DNA of 64,000 nucleotides. Origin: Brevibacterium sp. p3-SID960 (GTDB taxonomy: Bacteria > Actinomycetota > Actinomycetes > Actinomycetales > Brevibacteriaceae). Made by a program: the position numbers and the translations under genes. Each line of letters opens with the position of its first letter. The first letter of the stretch is position 1. Below, in pieces: positions 53,515-63,800 of this stretch. The notes beneath the pieces are model-generated. The model did not search any database and was not told the origin of the DNA. It was given only the letters and a program-made list of their open reading frames with translations. The stretch is taken from assembly GCF_025144725.1 (NCBI RefSeq), contig NZ_JALXKS010000010.1, forward strand, positions 8,150 through 72,149, read 5' to 3'.

Positions 53515-54857
53515 GACTCCGTCTCCTCGGTGTGGGCAGCCGCTGCGGCGACCATCGCCAGGGTGATCGTGGCGATCGTCTCCGGTGTGGAAATGTAGGG
53601 CGGCATCGTGTAGATGTGCTGGCGGAACGGCCGCAACCACACGCCGTGCCTGGCCGCGATGCGGGTGGTGAGGCCGACGTCGACGGGCCGGTCGAGTTCG
53701 ATGACGCCGATCCCGCCGGTCACCCTGGCCTCATGGACGCCCGGCAGCTCTCGGGCAGGGGAGAGGCCTGCTTCCAAGGCCGGGGAGATGCGCTCGATCG
53801 CCGGCTGCCAGCCGCTCGTCTCATCGCCAAAAAGCAGCCCAAGCGAGGCTGACGCCGCAGCACAGGCCAGCGGATTGGCCATGAAGGTCGGGCCGTGCAT
53901 GAGCGCTCGGTATGACGACTGCGTGATGACCTCAGCGACCGGGCCGCGGCACAGGAGTGCGGCCATGGTGAGGTATCCGCCGGTCAGCGCCTTGCCCAGG
54001 CACATGACATCGGGGACGATCCCGGCGGCTTCGCAGGCGAAGGCGGTGCCGGTGCGCCCGAAGCCGGTGGCGATCTCATCGGCGATGAGCACCGCATCGA
54101 TGTCATCGGCCAGCCGGCGAAGCGCCTGCAGTGCGGCAGGGTGGTATGGCCGCATGCCGCCGGCCCCCTGGAACAGGGGTTCGACGATGATGCCGGCCAG
54201 ATCCTCAGCGTGGGCGTCGACGAGGTTCTCTGCCTGGGTAACCCATGCCTCCACCTCGGCGGCGGGCGCCTCCGGCAGCGGCGGCCGGGGCAGGAAGACG
54301 TTCTCCGCCAGGAGTGCCGCGAAATCGGCGTGCATACCGCCGACCGGGTCGCACACGCTCATCGCCCCGGTCGTATCGCCGTGATAGGCGCCTTCGAGGG
54401 CGAGGAACGTGCCGCGCTCCCGCCCGCGAGCCCGCTGGTACTGGATCGCGAGCTTGAGCGCGACCTCAACGGAGACCGAACCGGAATCGGCGAGGAACAC
54501 GTGATCGAGACCGGCCGGAGTGACCTCGACGAGCCGTTCGGCAAGCTCGACGGCAGGATCGTGGGTCAGCCCGCCGAACATGACGTGGGAGAACGACCCG
54601 ATCTGCTCGGTGAGCGCGGCGTCCATGACCGGGTGCCGGTAGCCGTGGACGACCGACCACCACGAGCTCATGCCGTCGAGCAGCCGGTGGCTGGTGCCTC
54701 CGGCGTCGATCAGGTCAACGTACGGGCCCGAGGCACCGGTGACCGAGAAGTGCGCACCGGCATCGAGAGGCCCGTACGGGTGCCACAGCAGGCCGGTGTC
54801 GCGCTCCAGGGTCGAGGCGGGGTGCTCCAGGGTCGAGGCGGGGTGCTGCTCAGGCAT
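53511..54857 (-). CDS. bioA: Adenosylmethionine-8-amino-7-oxononanoate transaminase BioA
   Basis: BioA converts 8-amino-7-oxononanoate to 7,8-diaminononanoate with S-adenosylmethionine as amino donor. The 448-residue class III transaminase has [35 protein letters not shown] and the PLP Lys in [11 protein letters not shown]. The N-terminus has HPASTLE twice from a 21-bp duplication. The ATG at 54857 overlaps the bioB stop by eight bases, so translation is coupled. Confidence 0.95.
   Translation of the reverse strand: MPEQHPASTLEHPASTLERDTGLLWHPYGPLDAGAHFSVTGASGPYVDLIDAGGTSHRLLDGMSSWWSVVHGYRHPVMDAALTEQIGSFSHVMFGGLTHDPAVELAERLVEVTPAGLDHVFLADSGSVSVEVALKLAIQYQRARGRERGTFLALEGAYHGDTTGAMSVCDPVGGMHADFAALLAENVFLPRPPLPEAPAAEVEAWVTQAENLVDAHAEDLAGIIVEPLFQGAGGMRPYHPAALQALRRLADDIDAVLIADEIATGFGRTGTAFACEAAGIVPDVMCLGKALTGGYLTMAALLCRGPVAEVITQSSYRALMHGPTFMANPLACAAASASLGLLFGDETSGWQPAIERISPALEAGLSPARELPGVHEARVTGGIGVIELDRPVDVGLTTRIAARHGVWLRPFRQHIYTMPPYISTPETIATITLAMVAAAAAHTEETES
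54804..54845. repeat. In-frame 21-bp tandem duplication in bioA
   Basis: Bases 54804-54824 recur at 54825-54845, duplicating the seven codons HPASTLE at the start of BioA. Confidence 0.93.
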
Positions 54858-56088
54858 TGGGGGCAAGCTCCGTGCCGGCCCCGCGGCGGCGGATCGTCGG
54901 AATCTGCACACCGGCCGATCCCGCCTCGTGCCCGGCAGGCGGCAGCGGCTTGCCGCAGGGAAGGGTGCTCGCAGAAGCTGCCGGTGCTGCAGCCGGTGGT
55001 GCAGTCGGTGCGGCGCCGTCTGCGGTGCCGGTGCCGTCTGCGCTGGTGTCGAACGCGGCCCGGTGGGCGGCGCGGTGGGCTTTGAGCTCATCGCGCAGCT
55101 GTGCGGTGTTCTTCGCTCCGACGATCTCGAAGCCGCCGTCGACGATCATATCGAGATCGTCCTCAGCTGCCTGGCCCTCGGAGGTGAGGTAGTCGCCGAG
55201 GAACAGCGAGTTGGCCACATGCAGCGACAGCGGCTGCAGGGAGCGCAGGTGCATCTCGCGGCCGCCGGCGATGCGCAGCTCGCGGTCCGGGCACATGAAC
55301 CGCACCGCGCACAGGATGCGCATGCAGTGCTGCGGCGTCAGCGTATTCGTGCCCTCCAGCGGGGTGCCGTCGAAAGGGATGAGGAAGTTGACCGGGATGG
55401 AATCGGAGTCGACGGCCTTGAGCGATTCGATCGTCTCGATGATCTGGGCGTTGGTCTCGCCCATGCCGACGATGAGGCCCGAGCACGGCGACATGCCGGC
55501 TTCGCGGGCCTTGCCGACGGTGTCGACGCGGTCGGCGAAGGTGTGGGACGAGCAGATGTCGGCGTAGTGGGACTCAGCGGTGTTGAGGTTGTGGTTGTAG
55601 GCATCGACGCCGGCATCTTTGAGACGCTGTGCCTGACCGTCCTTGAGGAACCCGAGGCAGGCGCACACCTCGACGCCGGGGTTGGCGGACTTGATGTCCT
55701 CGACCATGCCGGAGACGCGCTCGACATCGCGGTTCGACGGGCCGCGGCCGGAGGCCACCAGGCACACGCGCGAGGCGCCGCCGGCCAGGCCGAACTCCGC
55801 CTGCCGGCGGGCTTCGTCACCGGGCAGCCACGAGTACTTGAGGATTTCGGCCTCGGAGCCAAGGCGCTGCGAGCAGTAGCCGCAGTCCTCCGGGCACAGG
55901 CCGGACTTGAGGTTGACGAGGTAGTTGACTTTCACCCGGCTGCCGAATTGCTCCCGGCGCAGGCGGGAGGCGGCGGCGACGAGGTCGAGGAGCTCCTCAT
56001 CGGAGCTGGAGAGGATGGCGTGGGCGTCGTCAGCAGTGGCCGGGGTGCCAGCGAGGACGCGATCGGCGAGCGAAGAGTAGCTGAACAT
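54850..56088 (-). CDS. bioB: Biotin synthase BioB
   Basis: BioB inserts sulfur into dethiobiotin by radical SAM chemistry. The 412-residue protein has the radical-SAM cluster motif CPEDCGYC, then [15 protein letters not shown] and [13 protein letters not shown]. The C-terminal ~75 residues are an Ala/Pro-rich extension that ends in [13 protein letters not shown], a tail common to actinobacterial BioB. The ATG at 56088 lies inside a palindromic box and six bases after a -10 element, so the mRNA is probably leaderless. It heads the bioBAFD unit. Confidence 0.96.
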   Translation of the reverse strand: MFSYSSLADRVLAGTPATADDAHAILSSSDEELLDLVAAASRLRREQFGSRVKVNYLVNLKSGLCPEDCGYCSQRLGSEAEILKYSWLPGDEARRQAEFGLAGGASRVCLVASGRGPSNRDVERVSGMVEDIKSANPGVEVCACLGFLKDGQAQRLKDAGVDAYNHNLNTAESHYADICSSHTFADRVDTVGKAREAGMSPCSGLIVGMGETNAQIIETIESLKAVDSDSIPVNFLIPFDGTPLEGTNTLTPQHCMRILCAVRFMCPDRELRIAGGREMHLRSLQPLSLHVANSLFLGDYLTSEGQAAEDDLDMIVDGGFEIVGAKNTAQLRDELKAHRAAHRAAFDTSADGTGTADGAAPTAPPAAAPAASASTLPCGKPLPPAGHEAGSAGVQIPTIRRRGAGTELAPNA

Positions 56089-56124
56089 CGTTCAATTATT
56101 GAACAGTGTTCAGCTGGGTGTAAA
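56082..56124 (-). promoter_or_regulatory. bioB promoter with two TGAAC-N3-GTTCA operators
   Basis: On the minus strand TTTACA (56124-56119) and AATAAT (56100-56095) form a promoter with an 18-base spacer, and six bases separate the -10 from the ATG. Perfect palindromes TGAAC-N3-GTTCA lie at 56082-56094 (covering the start codon) and 56100-56112 (touching the -10). Between them TTCAATTATTGAA is also a palindrome. The boxes resemble BioQ repressor sites of corynebacteria and mycobacteria. Confidence 0.75.
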
Positions 56125-56153
56125 ACCGGCACGCCGCCGGGCGGCTCACCTCG

Positions 56154-56993
56154 CTATTTGGCGGTGTTCTTCTTCACCTTCGTCCGGCCGGCGCGTGCGG
56201 CCGAGTAGCCGGCTCCGACGATGCCGGCGGCATTGCGCAGCTCAGCCGGCCGGATCGGGGCTTCGAGCTTGAGCAGCGGCAGGAAGCTCTCGTGCTCCTT
56301 CGACACTCCGCCGCCGACGATGATGAGGTCGGGGTGGAGGAGCAGCTCGATCTGCGCGTAGTACTGCTGGAGCCTCTCAGCCCACTGCTCGAAGCTCAGC
56401 CCTTCGCGGGTGCGCACCGATTCGGCGGCCTGTGTCTCGGCATCAGCGCCGTTCATCTCGATGTGGCCGAGCTCTGTGAAGGGCACGAGCTGGCCGTTGG
56501 CGAACAGCGCGGTGCCAATGCCGGTGCCCAGGGTGGTGAGGATGACGGTCTGCTTGCGGTAGTCGCGGCCGGCGCCGAAGGTCATCTCGGCAAGGCCTGC
56601 GGCATCGGCGTCGTTGAGGACGTAGCAGCTGCGGCCGGTTGCCTTCTCCAGATGCTCAGGCAGGTGCTCGCCGATCCAGGACTGGTCGAGGTTCGGGGCG
56701 AAGCGCACGACGCCGTCCTTAAGGACGCCGGGGAAGGCCACGCCGATGGGGGCGTGGTCGAGTTCGGCGGCATCGGCGATGATGTCCTTCTGCAGGGCCT
56801 TGTCGATGACCTGCTGGACGACCTCGCTGACCGTGGCGACCACCGCCTCGGGGGTGGCCGGCTGCGGGGTGAGGATGCGGCGGCGTTTGAACGCCAGCTC
56901 ACCGGCGACCGGGTCGATGAGGCTGGCCTTGATGCCGGTGCCGCCGATGTCGACGCCGATGGCCCAGTCGGCGCGCTGCGCTGCCGGGCTCAT
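56154..56993 (-). CDS. ppgK: Polyphosphate glucokinase PpgK
   Basis: PpgK phosphorylates glucose with polyphosphate (and usually ATP), an enzyme almost restricted to actinobacteria. The 279-residue ROK-family protein has [15 protein letters not shown] near the N-terminus, [14 protein letters not shown] and [13 protein letters not shown]. Its last residues are Lys-rich ([10 protein letters not shown]). Its ATG overlaps the map stop (ATGA), so the two genes are coupled. Confidence 0.94.
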   Translation of the reverse strand: MSPAAQRADWAIGVDIGGTGIKASLIDPVAGELAFKRRRILTPQPATPEAVVATVSEVVQQVIDKALQKDIIADAAELDHAPIGVAFPGVLKDGVVRFAPNLDQSWIGEHLPEHLEKATGRSCYVLNDADAAGLAEMTFGAGRDYRKQTVILTTLGTGIGTALFANGQLVPFTELGHIEMNGADAETQAAESVRTREGLSFEQWAERLQQYYAQIELLLHPDLIIVGGGVSKEHESFLPLLKLEAPIRPAELRNAAGIVGAGYSAARAGRTKVKKNTAK

Positions 56994-57901
56994 GCCGGGT
57001 CTCCTGGTCCGCCGTAGATGGCTGCGGTCTCATCGGGCAGGGTGAGGATGTCGGCGCCGGTCTCGGTGATCGCGATGGTGTGCTCGAACTGGGCTGAGCG
57101 CTTCTTATCGGCGGTGACGATCGTCCAATCGTCATCCCATGCCTCCCATCCCTCGGTGCCGAGGTTGAGCATCGGCTCGATGGTGAAGACCATGCCCGGG
57201 ACGATGAGCTCGTCGTGGTTTGGGGCGGCGTCGTAGTGGGGGACGATGAGCCCGGAGTGGAACTCCGCGCCGACGCCGTGGCCGGTGTAGTCGCGGACGA
57301 CGCCGTAGCTGAAGCGCTGGGCGTACTTCTCGATGACCCGGCCGATGATGTTGATCTGGCGGCCGGGTTTGGCGGCCTTGATGCCGCGCATCATCGCCTC
57401 GTGGGTGCGCAGCACGAGGTTGCGGGACTCGTCATCGACATCGCCGACAAAGAATGTGAAGTTCGTATCCCCGTGCATGCCCTCGATGTAGGCGGTGATG
57501 TCGACGTTGAGGATGTCCCCGTCGTTGAGCACCGTGTCATCGGGGATGCCGTGGCAGATGACCTCGTTGACCGAGGTGCAGCAGGCCTTGGGGAACCCGC
57601 GGTAGCCCAGGCATGACGGGTAGGCGCCGTGGTCGCAGAGGAACTCGTGGGCGATGCGGTCGAGTTCATCGGTCGTGACGCCGGGAGCCACCGCTTGACC
57701 GACGGCTTCGAGCGCGTTGGCGGCGATGCGGCCGGCGGCGCGGATCTTCTCGATGTCCTCGGCGGAGTAGACATCGCCGGCGTTGCCCTCGTTCGGGACG
57801 GCCTTGCCGACGTATTCCGGACGCGGGATGTCCTTGGGAACGGGCAGGATCGGAGAGACGGTTCCTTTGCGCAGGGTGCCAAGCGGTGCGTGTGAAGTCA
57901 T
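56990..57901 (-). CDS. map: Methionine aminopeptidase, type I
   Basis: Removes the initiator Met from nascent proteins. The 303-residue enzyme has a ~40-residue N-terminal extension ([14 protein letters not shown]) typical of the actinobacterial MapB type. Metal-binding blocks are [30 protein letters not shown] and the Glu of [15 protein letters not shown] box lies ten bases before the ATG, giving a leader of only a few bases. Confidence 0.95.
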   Translation of the reverse strand: MTSHAPLGTLRKGTVSPILPVPKDIPRPEYVGKAVPNEGNAGDVYSAEDIEKIRAAGRIAANALEAVGQAVAPGVTTDELDRIAHEFLCDHGAYPSCLGYRGFPKACCTSVNEVICHGIPDDTVLNDGDILNVDITAYIEGMHGDTNFTFFVGDVDDESRNLVLRTHEAMMRGIKAAKPGRQINIIGRVIEKYAQRFSYGVVRDYTGHGVGAEFHSGLIVPHYDAAPNHDELIVPGMVFTIEPMLNLGTEGWEAWDDDWTIVTADKKRSAQFEHTIAITETGADILTLPDETAAIYGGPGDPA

Positions 57902-57925
57902 GATGATCCCCAGTCTAACGCGGAA

Positions 57926-57957
57926 GGCGGCCGCCTCCAGGTGTGGAGACGGCCGCC
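57926..57957 (-). terminator. Terminator hairpin of ald
   Basis: GGCGGCCG (57926-57933) pairs with CGGCCGCC (57950-57957), with an inner CTCC/GGAG extension. It lies between the end of ald and the start of map on the same strand. Confidence 0.65.
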
Positions 57958-57973
57958 TGCGGTGAGACGTGCC

Positions 57974-59092
57974 TCAGTCTGCGAGGACCTTCTCAGGTGC
58001 GGTGAAGTCGAGGTTGAATGCCTCGGCGACATTGGCGTTGGTGACGTGGCCGTCGAAGGTGTTGAGGCCGCGTGCCAGGCCGGTGTCCTTCTTCATCGCC
58101 TCGCGCCATCCCTGGTCGGCGACCTTGAGCACGTAGCTCATGGTGGCGTTCGTCAGGGCGCGGGTCGAGGTGGTCGGCACAGCACCGGGCATGTTCGCCA
58201 CGCAGTAGTACACCGAGTTGTGGACCTCGAAGGTCGGGTCGTCGTGGGTGGTCGGCTTCGAGTTCTCGAAGCAGCCGCCCTGGTCGATGGCGATGTCGAC
58301 GAGCACCGAGCCGGGCTTCATGTTCTGGACCATCTCGTCGGTCACGAGCTTCGGGGCGCGCTTGCCGGGGATGAGGACCGAGCCGATGACGAGGTCTGCG
58401 GTGCGCAGCGAATCGGCGATGTCGTACTCGTTGGACATGCGGGCCTGCAGGCCGGTGCCGTACTGTTCCTCGAGCTGGCGCAGGCGCGGCAGCGAGATGT
58501 CGAAGATGTCGACCTGGGCGCCCAGGCCCAGGGCGATGCGGGCCGCAGCCGTGCCGGCCACACCGGCACCGACGACAGTGACCTTGCCGCGCTCGACACC
58601 AGGGACGGCTGAGAGCAGGATGCCGCGGCCGCCGTTCTTCTTGAGCAGGCTGTTTGCGCCGACCTGGGTCGACAGACGGCCTGCGACCTCAGACATCGGA
58701 GCCAGCAGCGGCAGGCCCTGCCCATCGGGCTGCACGGTCTCATAGGCGATCGCCGTGGTGCCGGACTCCACGAGGCGGTTGGTCAGCGGCTCATCGGCAG
58801 CCAGGTGCAGGTAGGTGAAGAGGGTGAGATCCTTCCGCAGGAAGTCGTATTCCTCAGTGACGGGCTCCTTGACCTTGAGCACCATTTCCCCGGCCTCCCA
58901 CGTCGAAGCGGCATCAGGGGTGATGGCGGCGCCGGCGGCGGCGTACTCCTCGTCGGTGATGCTCGAGCCCAGACCGGCGCCGGACTGCACGCTGACGGCG
59001 TGACCGCGTTTGGTCAGCTCATTGACACCGGCCGGGGTGATGGCCACCCGGGACTCGCTGTTCTTGACTTCGGTGGGAACGGCGATCTTCAT
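57974..59092 (-). CDS. ald: Alanine dehydrogenase
   Basis: Interconverts L-alanine and pyruvate with NAD. The 372-residue enzyme starts KIAVPTEVKNSESRVAITP and has the NAD motif VVGAGVAGTAAARIALGLGA. The substrate Lys lies in GEMVLKVKEPV, followed by the His of FTYLHLA. The ATG at 59092 has AAAGGT upstream, and the extra codons of the longer frame are unlikely. Confidence 0.95.
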   Translation of the reverse strand: MKIAVPTEVKNSESRVAITPAGVNELTKRGHAVSVQSGAGLGSSITDEEYAAAGAAITPDAASTWEAGEMVLKVKEPVTEEYDFLRKDLTLFTYLHLAADEPLTNRLVESGTTAIAYETVQPDGQGLPLLAPMSEVAGRLSTQVGANSLLKKNGGRGILLSAVPGVERGKVTVVGAGVAGTAAARIALGLGAQVDIFDISLPRLRQLEEQYGTGLQARMSNEYDIADSLRTADLVIGSVLIPGKRAPKLVTDEMVQNMKPGSVLVDIAIDQGGCFENSKPTTHDDPTFEVHNSVYYCVANMPGAVPTTSTRALTNATMSYVLKVADQGWREAMKKDTGLARGLNTFDGHVTNANVAEAFNLDFTAPEKVLAD

Positions 59093-59196
59093 TGACAGAC
59101 CTTTCATTTAAACGCTCTGGGGCGCATTTCACAACTGCCTGAGCCACACCTTACGGCGCGCGGGCGATAGCGGCCAATCGCCGCCAGCCAGCGCGT

Positions 59197-59202
59197 TAGA
59201 CT
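59197..59202 (+). promoter_or_regulatory. -10 box of the SPOR-glnA-glnE unit
   Basis: TAGACT at 59197-59202 would start a transcript with a leader of about 60 bases before the ATG at 59271. No clear -35 or GlnR box is visible. Confidence 0.4.
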
Positions 59203-59270
59203 GGGACGACAGAGTGCCTGGGGCGCACGCGTCCCGGGCCCTGGCAACCGTCCGACGAGGGAGCTCAGCG

Positions 59271-59471
59271 ATGACTGATCAGGAAGACACCTACGGCGCC
59301 GAGAAGTACTGGTTCAACACCAAGACCGGTAAGGTCGAGCACGGCCCGCAGAGCAACTGGGAGAACCGCATGGGCCCCTACGACACGGTCGAGGAAGCTG
59401 AGCAGGCTCTGGCCAAGGCAGCCGAGAACAACAAGCAGTGGGACGCTGAGGACAAGGAGTGGAACGGCTGA
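59271..59471 (+). CDS. Small SPOR-domain protein
   Basis: A 66-residue soluble protein that matches the short SPOR-type family of actinobacteria: EKYWFNTKTGKVEHGPQSNW and RMGPYDTVEEAEQALAKA. The role is unknown, and it lacks a signal peptide, so peptidoglycan binding is doubtful. GAGGGAG precedes the ATG. The stop overlaps the ATG of glnA by one base (TGATG). Confidence 0.85.
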   Translation: MTDQEDTYGAEKYWFNTKTGKVEHGPQSNWENRMGPYDTVEEAEQALAKAAENNKQWDAEDKEWNG

Positions 59472-60814
59472 TGTCGATGAACCGCCAGCAGGAGTACGTG
59501 CTGTCCACGGTTGAGGACCGTGACGTCAAGTTCATCCGCCTGTGGTTCACTGATGTGCTCGGCCAGCTCAAGTCGGTGGCGATCGTGCCCGCCGAACTCG
59601 AAGGCGCCTTCCGGGAGGGCATCGGCTTCGACGGCTCGTCCGTCGAGGGCTTCTCCCGGATCTTCGAAGCGGACATGGTGCTGCGCCCGGATCCGGCGAC
59701 CTTCGCGCTGCTGCCGTGGCGCGGAGACACCGAGCCGACTGCGCGGATGTTCTGCGACATCTACGATCCTGACGGCACTCCATCGGCCTCGGATCCGCGC
59801 AACGTGCTCAAACGGCAGATGAAGATCGCCAACGACCGCGGCTTCACCTTCTACGTCCACCCCGAGATCGAGTTCTACCTCTTCAAGTCCGGCCACCTCG
59901 GCGGACAGCCGCCGGTGCCGGTCGACACCGCCGGGTATTTCGACCATGTTGACGGCGGCACGGCGAACAACTTCCGCCGCAGCGCCGTGCAGATGCTCGA
60001 ATCGATGGGCATCTCCGTGGAGTTCTCGCACCACGAGGCCGGCCCTGGCCAGAACGAGATCGACCTGCGCTACGCCGACGGGCTGACGATGGCCGACAAC
60101 GTCATGACGTTCCGCACCGTCATCCGCGAAGTCGCCCTCGAACAGGGCGTGTTCGCCTCGTTCATGCCCAAGCCGCTCATCGACGAGCCCGGCAACGGCA
60201 TGCACACCCACGTCTCGCTGTTCGAAGGCGATGAGAACGCCTTCTACGAACCCGGTGCTGAGTATCAACTCTCCCAGACCGGCCGGCAGTTCGTCGCCGG
60301 TCTGCTGGAGCACACCCCGGAGATCTCAGCGGTGACGAACCAGTACGTCAACTCCTACAAGCGGCTGTGGACCGGGCACGAAGCGCCCAGCTACATCTGC
60401 TGGGGCCACCGCAACCGCTCCGCACTCGTGCGGATCCCGCAGTACAAGTCGGGCAAGGCCTCCTCGGCGCGGGTCGAATACCGCGGCATCGACTCCTCAG
60501 CCAACCCGTACCTGACGTACTCGCTCATGCTGGCCGCTGGCCTCAAGGGCATCGAAGAGGGCTACGAGCTGCCCGACGAAGCCGAGGACAATGTGTGGCT
60601 GCTGTCCGATCATGAGCGCCGCGCACTCGGCATCTCGGCGATGCCGGTGAGCCTCAACGACGCGGTCGCGAAGATGGAGAACAGCGAACTCGTCGCCGAC
60701 ACCCTCGGCGAAGCGGTGTTCGAGTTCGTGCTGCGCAACAAGATGCAGGAGTGGGTCGACTACCGCGACCAGGTCACCCCGCACGAGTACCGACGCCACT
60801 TCAACACCATATGA
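59471..60814 (+). CDS. glnA: Glutamine synthetase, GSI-alpha-like (GlnA2 type)
   Basis: Makes glutamine from glutamate, ammonia and ATP. The 447-residue enzyme has IGFDGSSVEGFSRIFEADMV, HPEIEFYLF, the NGMHTHVSLF ATP/Glu site, and IDSSANPYLTYSL. After GLKGIEEGYELPDEAEDNVW it goes directly to LLSDHERRALG. The adenylylation loop of GSI-beta, with its Tyr-Asp-Leu-Pro segment, seems to be absent, as in GSI-alpha enzymes of Bacillus. A GYELP segment is the nearest match. The ATG overlaps the SPOR stop, and its own stop overlaps the glnE start. Confidence 0.92.
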   Translation: MSMNRQQEYVLSTVEDRDVKFIRLWFTDVLGQLKSVAIVPAELEGAFREGIGFDGSSVEGFSRIFEADMVLRPDPATFALLPWRGDTEPTARMFCDIYDPDGTPSASDPRNVLKRQMKIANDRGFTFYVHPEIEFYLFKSGHLGGQPPVPVDTAGYFDHVDGGTANNFRRSAVQMLESMGISVEFSHHEAGPGQNEIDLRYADGLTMADNVMTFRTVIREVALEQGVFASFMPKPLIDEPGNGMHTHVSLFEGDENAFYEPGAEYQLSQTGRQFVAGLLEHTPEISAVTNQYVNSYKRLWTGHEAPSYICWGHRNRSALVRIPQYKSGKASSARVEYRGIDSSANPYLTYSLMLAAGLKGIEEGYELPDEAEDNVWLLSDHERRALGISAMPVSLNDAVAKMENSELVADTLGEAVFEFVLRNKMQEWVDYRDQVTPHEYRRHFNTI

Positions 60815-63800
60815 GCCGTCAGGTCGACCCCGCACGCAGCCGCTCAGGCTTCGGGGACTCCCGCCGTGCCAGGGGGTTCCTGGCTGAGGCCGACGAGCTG
60901 CTCGGCAGGGAGGTGCTGAGCTCACCGGTCAGCGTCGAGCTCATCACCCAGGCACCTGACCCGGATGCCGCGGCGCTTGGGATCCTGCGCACCATCGAGG
61001 CACTCGATGAGAAGGGTCAGCGCCGCTTCGCCAGCGCCGTCGATGAGTATTCGAACTTCCTCCCACGACTGTCGCATCTGGCAGGGACTTCGGATGTCTC
61101 AGTCGATCACTTCGTGCGCCGGCCCGAGGCGGTGTTCCTGCTCGCCGCAGAGAACCAGACCCTGCTCCTGGGCACCGAGGCGGCCGAACCGGCGCGTCTG
61201 CGGTCCCACCTGTTCGAGGCCATCGGTGCCGATCCCGCCGCCGAGGCCCCGGTCGCCTCGGTCACGGGGGAGGACGCTGTCGTCGCGCTGCGGCAGGCCT
61301 ACCGGGATCTGCTCGTCCAGCTCACCTGCGACGATCTCGGCAGCCTGTTCGCCAATGAGATCGTCTGCGATGTGTCCGCGCTGCTCGCCGACATGGCAGC
61401 CGCGGCGATCGACGCCGCTCTCGCCGTCGCGCGGGCCGAAACCGATGATGCCGAGACGGTGCGGCTCGCTGTCATTGCGATGGGGAAGTGCGGAGCCCGG
61501 GAACTCAACTACGTCAGCGACGTCGACGTAGTCTACTGCTGGGCACCTGCTGACACCGGTGAGCCCGACAGCGGCGGCCAGGACACCGACCACGGTGCGC
61601 AGGCCCGCAGACTCGCCGAACTCGACGAATCCGGTGCGCGAACAGCGACGAAGCTCGCCCACCGGCTGGCCGAGGTCATCGCCGGCTACGCGCCCGAACC
61701 TCCCCTGTGGGAGGTCGATGCCGCACTGCGTCCGGAGGGCAAGAACGGCCCGCTGGTGCGCAAACTGGAGGAGTTCGAGCACTACTACGAGAACATCGCC
61801 CACAACTGGGAGTTCCAGGCGCTGCTCAAGGCCCGCCCGATCGCCGGTGACCGCGACCTGGGCACAGCTTGGTTCGAGACCCTCAACCCGCATGTGTGGA
61901 CCGCCTCGGCCAGACCCGGGTTCATCGACGAGGTGCGGCGGATGCGCGTCCGCGTCGTCGACCTCATCCCGGCCAAGGAGGCCGAACGCCAGATCAAGCT
62001 CGGGGCCGGGGGACTGCGCGATGTCGAGTTCTCCGCCCAGCTGCTGCAGCTCGTCCACGGCCGCGACGACGAAGCCATCCGGGTGACGAACACTCTCGAG
62101 CTGCTCGACCGGCTCGGCGCACGCGGATACATCTCCTCCGAAGACGCCGCCGACCTCAGCGAGTCCTACCGGTTTCTGCGCACCGTCGAGCACCGGCTGC
62201 AGATCCCGCGGATGCGCCGGACTGCGCTGCTGCCGACGCAGGAGAAGAAGATGCGCGCACTCTCGCGCAGCGTCTACGCCCTCGGCGACCGCTCTCCGCA
62301 GCGGCTGCAGGAGGAGCGCGAGTCCCGGTCCCGGCGGATCCGGGCGCTTCATGAGCAGATCTTCTACCGCCCGATCCTCGAAGCCGCTGCCGGCCACGGG
62401 GCGATCTCCCGGCTCTCAGCCGAATCGGCTCGCGAACGTCTGTCGGCGTTCGGCTACCGCGATCCGAAGTCGGCGATGAAGCACATTCAGGCGCTGACCA
62501 CTGGTGTGTCGCGCGCAGCGATGGTGCAGAAGCAGGTGCTCCCGGCGCTGCTCGACTGGTTCTCCCGCGGTGTCGACCCTGATGCCGGACTGCTGGCGTT
62601 CCGTCGGCTTTCCGAATCGCTGTCGACTTCGACGTGGTACGTCAAGATGCTGCGCGATTCCGGCGTCGCAGCCAAGTCGATGGCCCACGTGCTGTCGCTG
62701 TCCTCGTTCGCCACCGAGCTGCTGCTGCGCAACCCCAGCGCCGTGTCCTGGTTGGACGATCAGAGTCGGCTGCAGCTGCGGGAGCCAGAGGACATCGAAG
62801 CCCGCCTGCGCGGCATCGTCGACCGGTACGGCCACGAGGCGGTCCCGGCGGTGCGCGCACGCTACAGCCGGGAGGTGCTGCGCGTTGCGCTGTCCGACAT
62901 CCTCGGCATCGCCGATCGCAGGGACATCCCCAAGCAGCTCGCCACCCTCATGGACTCGGCGATCGACGCGAGCGTTCGCGCCGTACGGGCCGGACTCGAC
63001 GCCGACGCCGAGGTGGGGGAGTACGAGTTCGCGATCATCGCGATGGGCCGCCTCGGCGGAGCTGAGATCGGTTATTTCTCCGACGCCGATGTCATGTTCG
63101 CCTTCCGCTCTTTGGAGAAGAACCTCGACGCTGATGCCCGCTCGAAGCTCAGTTCGCACGTGCGCCGGGTCGCGCTCGAGGTGACCAATCAGCTCGGCAG
63201 CGCCGGGCCCTCCCGGCCGATCGAGATCGATGCGGACCTGCGCCCGGAGGGCAAGAAGGGACCACTCGTGCGCTCCCTGGACTCCTACGCCGGCTATTAC
63301 GACAAATGGTCCGAGCCGTGGGAGGCGCAGGCGCTGCTGCGGGCCCGGCCGATCGCCGGTGAACAGACCCTGCGCGATGCCTTCACCGCGCTCATCGATC
63401 CGCTGCGCTACCCCGACGAGGTGCCTGAATCCTCGCTGCGGCAGATGCGGCGGCTCAAAGCGCGCATGGAGAGCGAACGCCTGCCCCGCGGCGCTGACCC
63501 GAACCGGCACCTCAAACTCGGCCGCGGCAGCCTCTCCGACGTCGAATGGACGATCCAGCTGCTGCAGATGCAGCACGCCGCTGACAACCCACGGCTGCGC
63601 ACCACCGAGACCCTGGCTGCTCTCGACGCGCTCGTCGCTGCCGGGGAGATCGGTGCTGAAGATGCCGAGACCCTCAGTGAGGCCTGGCTGCTGGCGACCG
63701 ACGTGCGCTCAGCTGTGACCCTGTTCCGCGGCCGCCCGGCAGCCGCCCTGCCTGCGGACTCAGCCGAACTGGAGGCCACCGCCCGGCTGCTCGACTATGA

